Shown here: positions 6,509 to 10,986 of the stretch, piece by piece | Numbering within the stretch: the stretch's first letter is position 1 | Layout of the letters: every line of letters starts with the position of its first letter | Assembly (NCBI GenBank): GCA_937863945.1 | Contig: CALMIB010000299.1 | Span: 1-10,986, forward strand | DNA length: 10,986 nucleotides | Direction: 5' to 3' | Source of the DNA: an uncultured Longilinea sp. | GTDB taxonomy: Bacteria; Chloroflexota; Anaerolineae; Anaerolineales; Anaerolineaceae | Translations under genes and position numbers: made by a program | The notes under the pieces: model-generated | Seen by the model: the letters and a program-made list of their open reading frames with translations, nothing else | What the model was told of the DNA's origin: nothing | The model's database searches: none

Positions 6509-6537
6509 ATATTATTCCAGGTTCCCGAATAAAACAA
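6509..6537 (-). promoter_or_regulatory. Weak promoter candidate for the kinase cassette
   Basis: On the minus strand TTGTTT (6537-6532) and TAATAT (6514-6509) are 17 bases apart, upstream of the kinase GTG. Both hexamers are poor matches (3/6 and 4/6), so this is only the best sigma-70-like pair I could find. The real promoter may be different or need an activator, which could be the cassette's own response regulator. Confidence 0.25.
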
Positions 6538-6590
6538 TTGCCTGCTGGTAGATTCGCTCGATTTGCGTTTCGCCAATCCCGCCGGAATAC

Positions 6591-6618
6591 TTGACGAATT
6601 GAACAAATGTACTAAAAT
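6591..6618 (+). promoter_or_regulatory. recA promoter
   Basis: TTGACG (5/6, 6591-6596), a 16-base spacer and TAAAAT (5/6, 6613-6618) form a good sigma-70 promoter with a start near 6625, about 72 nt before the recA ATG. A second perfect TATAAT occurs at 6660-6665, but it has no -35 at a proper distance. The 207 bp between the kinase and recA also hold the kinase promoter and contain no further gene. Confidence 0.65.
6601..6612 (+). promoter_or_regulatory. Putative LexA/SOS box in the recA promoter
   Basis: GAAC-AAAT-GTAC differs at one position from the GAAC-N4-GTTC core bound by Gram-positive-type LexA. It fills the space between the -35 and -10 of the recA promoter, where a repressor would block RNA polymerase. 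Whether this organism's LexA recognises that motif is an assumption. Confidence 0.45.
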
Positions 6619-6696
6619 AAAGAGGTGCAATTGACTGGCATTTTGACTTGAAACCAAGATATAATTTGTGCACAATCCCGTTGAGGAGTGAAAAAC

Positions 6697-7797
6697 ATGG
6701 CTCGAAAATCCAATCCCCCTGCCCAACCCTACCAGGCCGGCCCCGGCGGCAACCCAAACGAGGAAGCCAAGCGCGTCGTGCTGGATAAGGCGCTGGGCGA
6801 TATCATCAAACGCTACGGTGATGGGGCCATCTTCCGCATGGGCGATCAAAACCTGACCGTCGAAGCAATCCCAACGGGCTCGCTGTCACTGGATATTGCC
6901 CTTGGCATTGGCGGCATTCCCCGCGGGCGCATCACCGAAATCTACGGTCCTGAATCCTCGGGTAAAACTACGCTTTGTCTTCACATGGTGGCCGAAGCGC
7001 AAAAACTCGGCGGCACCGTGGCCTATATTGACATGGAACATGCGCTGGACCCGGCCTATGCCGCGCGCCTGGGCGTGGATATTGAAAACATGCTGGTTTC
7101 GCAACCCGATACCGGCGAGCAGGCCCTGGAAATTGCCGAGACTCTGGTGCGTTCCGGCGCCATCGACATCGTCATCATCGACTCGGTCGCTGCGCTGGTG
7201 CCGCGGGCTGAAATCGAGGGCGATATGGGCGACGCCAGCATGGGCATGCAGGCGCGTTTGATGTCACAGGCGTTACGCAAGCTCTCCGGCACCATCAGCC
7301 AGACGAAAACCTCGGTGGTCTTCACCAACCAGTTGCGGCAGAAAATCGGCGTTATGTTCGGCAATCCTGAAACCACCCCTGGCGGCCTGGCGCTCAAATT
7401 CTATGCCTCCGTCCGCCTGGACGTCCGCCGCATCCAATCCATCAAGGTCGGCGCGGAGATCATCGGCAACCGGGTGCGCGTGCGCGTGGTCAAAAACAAG
7501 GTGGCCCCGCCCTTCCGCACCGCCGAATTTGACATCATGTACAATGAAGGCATCTCCAAAGCCGGTGATATTATCGATCTGGCCACCGCGCTCGAAATCG
7601 TCACCAAACGCGGCGCTTTCTTTTCATACGGTGACCTGCGCCTGGGCCAGGGCCGCGAAAACGCCAAAGAATTCCTGCGCCAGAACCAGGAATTGAGCGC
7701 CGAGATCGAAAATGCCGTCCGCCAGCGCGCCATTGGAGGCGACATCCCGCTGGCGATCGGCAACCCAGAGGGTGGAGATGATTCCGATGATGCTTAA
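6697..7797 (+). CDS. recA: Recombinase RecA
   Basis: RecA is the 366-residue ATP-dependent strand-exchange protein and the co-protease for LexA cleavage in the SOS response. Visible motifs are Walker A GPESSGKTT (84-92), IDMEHA (111-116), Walker B IVIIDSVAALVP (158-169), the L1 region GDMGDASMGMQARLMSQALR and the L2 region FTNQLRQKIGVMFGNPETTPGG (209-230) followed by LALKFYASVRLDVRR. The C-terminal end is acidic (GGDDSDDA), as is usual. The N-terminal extension before the core is about 20 residues rich in Pro, Gly and Asn. The ATG at 6697 is preceded by GAGGAG eight bases upstream; a GTG at 6688 overlaps that site and is rejected as start. The gene is complete and looks fully functional. It heads an operon-like group with two extracytoplasmic proteins. 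Confidence 0.99.
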   Translation: MARKSNPPAQPYQAGPGGNPNEEAKRVVLDKALGDIIKRYGDGAIFRMGDQNLTVEAIPTGSLSLDIALGIGGIPRGRITEIYGPESSGKTTLCLHMVAEAQKLGGTVAYIDMEHALDPAYAARLGVDIENMLVSQPDTGEQALEIAETLVRSGAIDIVIIDSVAALVPRAEIEGDMGDASMGMQARLMSQALRKLSGTISQTKTSVVFTNQLRQKIGVMFGNPETTPGGLALKFYASVRLDVRRIQSIKVGAEIIGNRVRVRVVKNKVAPPFRTAEFDIMYNEGISKAGDIIDLATALEIVTKRGAFFSYGDLRLGQGRENAKEFLRQNQELSAEIENAVRQRAIGGDIPLAIGNPEGGDDSDDA

Positions 7798-7809
7798 ACC
7801 AAAAGGACG

Positions 7810-8385
7810 TTGACCGCTAAATCTCGCGCACCCCGCATTAGCCTCTTACTTGCAGCTCTGGCGATTCTCGTTCAGGGCTGCAGTGCATTGCGCCCGGTCC
7901 GGCCCGCGCCGAACCCGAACTCGACCCCCTTCCTGGCGCCAACCTTTGCGCCGACGCCGCTTCCCCCCGGCGTGACGGTGGATCCTGCCACCATTCGCCC
8001 CACCGCCACCCTGCCCTGCGAGGATGGGCTCACCTACCTGTCCGATTTGACCATCCCCGACGGCAGCCTGGTGGACGGCGGAGCGACGATGGACAAACGC
8101 TGGGAAGTAAAGAACAGCGGTAGTTGCAACTGGACGGACGGCTACACCCTGCGCCTGATCGCCGGCGTAGATCTGGGCTCGCAGCCGCAGCAGGCGCTTT
8201 ACCCGGCCCGCGCCGGAACACATGCCGTCATTCGCCTGGTGTTTCAGGCGCCCATTGAACCGGGCAACTACCGCAGCGCATGGCAAGCCTACGCTCCATC
8301 CGGCGATGCGTTTGGCGACCCGGTTTTCATCGACTTCAGCGTTCCGCCGGCGGATCCCGGCGCGACCAGCCTGCCCACCCCATGA
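7810..8385 (+). CDS. Lipoprotein with NBR1-like Ig (FW-type) domain
   Basis: This 191-residue protein starts with a TTG codon 12 bp after the recA stop. A short basic N-terminus and a hydrophobic stretch (11-21) lead to VQGC with Cys24. This resembles a lipobox, although Gln at -2 is atypical, so membrane anchoring by lipid is likely but not certain. A Pro/Thr/Ala-rich spacer (about 30-68) precedes a beta-sandwich region (about 72-178). The marks there are W98 (KRWEVKN), CNWTDGY with W108, SAWQAYAPSG with W159, and FGDPVFIDFSV at the end. This matches the NBR1 central Ig-like (four-tryptophan) domain common in Chloroflexota surface proteins; the last Trp is Phe here. C70 and C106 could form a disulfide. 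The ribosome site AAAGGA is unusually close to the TTG (2-3 bases). Its function is unknown, perhaps binding or scaffolding at the cell surface. Confidence 0.85.
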   Translation: MTAKSRAPRISLLLAALAILVQGCSALRPVRPAPNPNSTPFLAPTFAPTPLPPGVTVDPATIRPTATLPCEDGLTYLSDLTIPDGSLVDGGATMDKRWEVKNSGSCNWTDGYTLRLIAGVDLGSQPQQALYPARAGTHAVIRLVFQAPIEPGNYRSAWQAYAPSGDAFGDPVFIDFSVPPADPGATSLPTP

Positions 8386-8394
8386 GGAAGATGA

Positions 8395-9270
8395 ATGGCA
8401 GATAAACGCAAAGCCGGTGAAGTGATCGCGATCTTTCTGGTGGGTTTGGCCGGCATTGCGGTCATCGTGCTTGGCTTTGTACTTAATTCCAACCCAAGGT
8501 TGCTGTCGGGAATTTTAATGGCGCAACCAGCCGTAGTGGAATTGCCAAAGATCACGCCCGGGCCCAGCAACACGCCCTTTCAACCCATCCCCACAACCCC
8601 CCGGGTTGTGATGGCGGCTGCTTTGCCTACGACCGCGCCAACCGAAACGCCAACGCCGCTGCCCCCGACCGAAGCGCCTCCACCACCCGCGCCGGCCTGG
8701 CCGCCGGCCAGCGCGAGCATCAGCAATATCGTCGGGTATCCGCAGGGTTACGCGCTGAGCTGCGAATCGCGTTCGGCGGTGGATTGGGCGCGCTATTTTA
8801 GCGTGGAAATTGGCGAAACCGAGTTCCTGACCCGGCTGCCCCTTTCGGATAACCCGGAGGTTGGTTTTGTCGGTTCGTACTATGACTACGGCGGAATGGT
8901 GCCGCCCTACTCCTACGGCGTGCACGCGGAGCCCGTTGCAAAGCTGCTGCGTGAATATGGGCTGCCGGCCAGCGGTTTGAAGGGTCTGTCGCTGGACGAA
9001 CTGCGCGCCGAAATCGCTTCCGGCCGCCCGGTGATCGTGTGGGTCATCTTCGGAGTCAGCAACGGCTACGCGCTGGATTATACCGCTTCAGACGGCCAGT
9101 CGATGCAGGTTGCGCCCAACGAACACACCGTCATTGTGATCGGCTACGATGAGAGCTCCATCACCGTGCTTGACGGCGCCTGGGCGTACTCGCGCAGCAT
9201 TGAGCAGTTCGAGCGCTCGTGGGAAGTGCTGGGCAACATGGCGGTGATCTACCAACCTCCGGCTAATTAA
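8395..9270 (+). CDS. Membrane-anchored C39-like cysteine peptidase family protein
   Basis: This 291-residue protein has one N-terminal membrane segment (about 9-31, VIAIFLVGLAGIAVIVLGFVL). A long Pro/Thr-rich spacer (about 44-105) follows and then a C39-like papain-fold domain (about 110-288). The expected catalytic set is visible: Q118 and C123 in PQGYALSCESRSA, H244 in EHTVIVIGYD, and D260 in VLDGAW. The domain resembles the Peptidase_C39_2 family, which occurs in many secreted bacterial proteins and is not tied to bacteriocin export. No ABC transporter or double-glycine precursor is present. The orientation places the domain outside the membrane. The ATG at 8395 is 9 bp after the lipoprotein stop and has GAGGAAG upstream, so the two are very probably co-transcribed. 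The Thr/Pro spacers of both proteins are similar in style, suggesting the same cell-surface location. Confidence 0.87.
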   Translation: MADKRKAGEVIAIFLVGLAGIAVIVLGFVLNSNPRLLSGILMAQPAVVELPKITPGPSNTPFQPIPTTPRVVMAAALPTTAPTETPTPLPPTEAPPPPAPAWPPASASISNIVGYPQGYALSCESRSAVDWARYFSVEIGETEFLTRLPLSDNPEVGFVGSYYDYGGMVPPYSYGVHAEPVAKLLREYGLPASGLKGLSLDELRAEIASGRPVIVWVIFGVSNGYALDYTASDGQSMQVAPNEHTVIVIGYDESSITVLDGAWAYSRSIEQFERSWEVLGNMAVIYQPPAN

Positions 9271-9299
9271 AAACGTGCGGTTGATCGCTCAACCGCACG
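9269..9299 (-). terminator. Intrinsic terminator of ahcY in the convergent gap
   Basis: A perfect 11-bp stem (CGTGCGGTTGA, 9274-9284, with TCAACCGCACG, 9289-9299) closes a 4-base loop. On the minus strand it is followed by five T residues (9273-9269), so it terminates the ahcY transcript. On the plus strand there is no T-run after the stem, so stopping of the recA-peptidase transcript here would be less efficient. It begins 23 bp after the ahcY stop codon and abuts the stop of the peptidase gene. Confidence 0.88.
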
Positions 9300-9321
9300 C
9301 TGGATGAACCATCCAAACGGT

Positions 9322-10581
9322 TTAGGTGCCTTCTTCCCACGAGCCCAGGTAAGCCACCTGTTGCGCGGTCAGGGTATCGATCTTGACCTTCATGGCTTCC
9401 AGTTTGAGGCGGGCAATTTCCTTGTCGATGTCGTCCGGCACGGAATACACACGCTTCTCGAGCGTCTTACCGTTTTTGACCATGTACTCGGCGCTCAACG
9501 CCTGGTTGGCAAAGCTCATATCCATCACGCTGGCCGGGTGGCCTTCGGCCGAAGCCAGGTTGATCAGGCGGCCTTCACCCAGGATGAAGATCGAGCGGCC
9601 GTCTTTGAGCTGGTATTCTTCCACGAACGGGCGCACCAGTTTGATGCCGGTGGACATTTCCTTCAACGCGGGGATGTTAATCTCCACGTTGAAATGGCCA
9701 GAATTGGCAACGATCGCGCCGTCCTTCATCAGGGTAAAGTGGTGCGCGTCGATGACGTTGATGTCGCCGGTGACCGTGCAGAAGATATCGCCAATCCGGG
9801 CGGCTTCTTCCATCGGCATCACCCGGAAGCCGCCCATGACCGCTTCCAGCGCCTTCAACGGTTCGACTTCGGTCACCACCACGTCCGAACCCATGCCGCG
9901 CGCGCGGCTGGCCAACCCGCGGCCGCACCAGCCGTAGCCGGCAACCACGAAGGTCTTGCCGGCCAGCAGCACGGTGGTAGCGCGGATGATCCCGTCCAGG
10001 GTCGATTGGCCGGTGCCGTAGCGGTTATCGAAAAAGTGCTTGGTCATGGCGTCGTTCACGGCGATGATCGGGAAGGTCAGAGCATTGTCGGCGGCCATGG
10101 CGCGCAGGCGGATGACGCCCGTGGTGGTTTCTTCGGTGCCGCCCAGGATATTGGGCAGCAACTCGCGGCGCTCCTTGTGCAGCGTGCTCACCAGGTCGGC
10201 GCCGTCGTCCATGGTCATGTGCGGTTTGTGATCCAGCGCGGCGCGGATGTGCTTGTAATAGGTCACATTGTCCTCGCCTTTGATGGCGAACACCGGGATC
10301 TCGTAGTGGCTGACCAGCGCGGCGGCCACGTCATCCTGCGTGGACAGCGGGTTGGAAGCGGTCAACACGATATCCGCACCGCCGGCCTGCAGGGTGGTCA
10401 TCAGGTTGGCGGTTTCGGTGGTCACGTGCAGGCAGGCCGACACGCGCAGGCCGGCCAACGGGCGTTCTTTTGCAAAACGGTCGCGGATCGCGCGCAGCAC
10501 GGGCATTTCACGGGCTGCCCAGTCCATGCGGCGGCGGCCGCCTTCGGCCAGTTGAACATCTTTGACGTCAAAATTGGACAT
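9322..10581 (-). CDS. ahcY: Adenosylhomocysteinase (S-adenosyl-L-homocysteine hydrolase)
   Basis: The enzyme splits S-adenosylhomocysteine reversibly into homocysteine and adenosine with bound NAD, which removes the product inhibitor of methyltransferases. The 419-residue sequence matches the family throughout: LHVTTETANLMTTLQAGGA (51-69) with the substrate His52, SNPLSTQDDVAAAL, GGTEETTTGVIRL (148-159), NDAMTKHFFDNRYGTGQS (176-193) with the catalytic Lys181 and Asp185, the NAD-binding GYGWCGRG (215-222), NSGHFNVEI and the C-terminal LGSWEEGT. The length is that of the short form found in many bacteria and archaea. The ATG at 10581 follows GGAGG with good spacing. The gene lies 22 bp after a PfkB-family kinase on the same strand and ends at an intrinsic terminator. 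Confidence 0.98.
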   Translation of the reverse strand: MSNFDVKDVQLAEGGRRRMDWAAREMPVLRAIRDRFAKERPLAGLRVSACLHVTTETANLMTTLQAGGADIVLTASNPLSTQDDVAAALVSHYEIPVFAIKGEDNVTYYKHIRAALDHKPHMTMDDGADLVSTLHKERRELLPNILGGTEETTTGVIRLRAMAADNALTFPIIAVNDAMTKHFFDNRYGTGQSTLDGIIRATTVLLAGKTFVVAGYGWCGRGLASRARGMGSDVVVTEVEPLKALEAVMGGFRVMPMEEAARIGDIFCTVTGDINVIDAHHFTLMKDGAIVANSGHFNVEINIPALKEMSTGIKLVRPFVEEYQLKDGRSIFILGEGRLINLASAEGHPASVMDMSFANQALSAEYMVKNGKTLEKRVYSVPDDIDKEIARLKLEAMKVKIDTLTAQQVAYLGSWEEGT

Positions 10582-10603
10582 CCTAAATCCTCCACATCAA
10601 AAA

Positions 10604-10986
10604 TCAAGAATTCGCAAGCAAGGCGTCCAGGACGCCCTGATCATCAAAATGTTGGCGGTACCGGGCGACAAACTCGGCCGGCGTGTAATGATGGTTTTGC
10701 GTACCGCGCTGCTCCAGGACGTAGGTCGCGGCCAGCGCGCCCATGCGCCCGCAGGTGGGCCAGTCGAAACCCAGCATGTATCCGCGCAGGAAACCGCCGC
10801 GGAAGGCGTCGCCCACGCCGGTCGGGTCGGCGATTTGGGCCGGCGGGACCGTCGGAACCATGTACACCTGACCGTCGGCGTAAATCCGCGCGCCTTTTTC
10901 GCCGCAGGTCACCACCATGAACCTGACATGCCCGAGGATTTCCGCTTCGCTCATGCAGGTGTGCTTCTGCAGCAACTCATACTCGT
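10604..10986 (-). CDS. PfkB-family kinase, C-terminal part, probably adenosine kinase (5' end outside window)
   Basis: The frame enters from the window edge and covers the last 127 residues. DPTGVGDAFRGGFLRGYMLG is the PfkB C-terminal signature with its catalytic Asp and anion-hole glycines. VVTCGEKGARIY is the preceding strand-turn that usually reads VT.G..G. The family includes ribokinase, fructokinase and adenosine kinase. Adenosine kinase is favoured because the gene is directly upstream of ahcY, whose product adenosine must be removed to pull the reaction forward, and because the DPTG-type signature followed by AFRGGFL is of the form I associate with bacterial adenosine kinases. The N-terminal substrate-binding half is missing from the window, so the substrate stays an inference. 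Confidence 0.85.
   Translation of the reverse strand, partial: EYELLQKHTCMSEAEILGHVRFMVVTCGEKGARIYADGQVYMVPTVPPAQIADPTGVGDAFRGGFLRGYMLGFDWPTCGRMGALAATYVLEQRGTQNHHYTPAEFVARYRQHFDDQGVLDALLANS

Noticed and set aside
6631..6665. Second recA promoter using TATAAT at 6660
   Set aside because: The TTGACT hexamers upstream are 11 or 23 bases away, both outside the workable spacing. It is kept only as a note in the promoter entry.
6490..6849. Upstream extension of the kinase frame by 120 codons
   Set aside because: It would overlap the recA start and both promoters. The sequence has no domain character, and a GTG with a good ribosome site exists at 6489.
8395..9270. Bacteriocin export C39 peptidase
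   Set aside because: There is no ABC transporter, no double-glycine precursor and a different anchor-spacer layout; the domain is of the general C39-like type.
9304..10920. 538-codon plus-strand open frame
   Set aside because: It lies wholly opposite ahcY and the PfkB gene. Its translation is His/Arg/Gly-rich low-complexity sequence with no family features, a typical antisense shadow of GC-rich genes.

Overview
The window looks like a chromosomal segment of a Chloroflexota bacterium, probably of the Anaerolineae type. That assignment is an inference from three things: the style of the proteins (GAF-domain NarL/DegS-type kinase, Pro/Thr-linked surface proteins, an NBR1-type Ig-like lipoprotein, PfkB kinase next to ahcY), the GC-rich housekeeping genes, and clear Shine-Dalgarno sites. 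No rRNA, tRNA, CRISPR array, transposase or phage gene is visible.

Layout. (1) 1-965, minus strand: the first 321 residues of a type I glutamine synthetase (glnA), cut by the window edge. (2) 966-1644: no protein gene. This stretch holds the glnA promoter (-35/-10 at 1377-1348, minus strand), a roughly 375-nt leader, two direct repeats upstream of and overlapping the promoter, and the terminator of the next unit. The leader contains what I read as a complete glmS-type self-cleaving ribozyme (1284-1081, minus strand). P1, P2, P2.2, P3, the P3.1 pseudoknot, P4 and P4.1 can all be drawn, and the family's GACGAGG, AUCGA, GCGGAUGCCUC and GGGUGACU segments are present. This ribozyme class normally controls glmS (glucosamine-6-phosphate synthase); here it precedes glnA. 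This is the most interesting signal in the window. (3) 1645-6489, minus strand: a lower-GC four-gene cassette encoding, in order of transcription, a soluble GAF-GAF histidine kinase, a NarL/LuxR response regulator, a stand-alone receiver protein and a radical SAM protein with a Cys-rich C-terminal region. It ends in a strong intrinsic terminator. (4) 6490-6696: a divergent promoter region with a well-formed recA promoter that carries a near-consensus GAAC-N4-GTTC LexA-type box between its -35 and -10. (5) 6697-9270, plus strand: recA followed, with almost no spacing, by a lipoprotein with an NBR1-like Ig domain and a membrane-anchored C39-like peptidase. (6) 9269-9299: an intrinsic terminator for the convergent unit. 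(7) 9322-10986, minus strand: ahcY (S-adenosylhomocysteine hydrolase) and, upstream of it, the C-terminal part of a PfkB-family kinase, probably an adenosine kinase.

How the genes may work together. The ribozyme would couple glutamine synthesis to an amino-sugar signal (GlcN6P if the ligand is the usual one), linking nitrogen assimilation to cell-wall precursor supply. AhcY and the PfkB kinase form a methyl-cycle/adenosine-salvage pair. The kinase cassette is a phosphorelay of unknown stimulus that is probably co-transcribed with a radical SAM enzyme of unknown substrate. The recA unit couples an SOS-type promoter to two extracytoplasmic proteins whose role is unknown.
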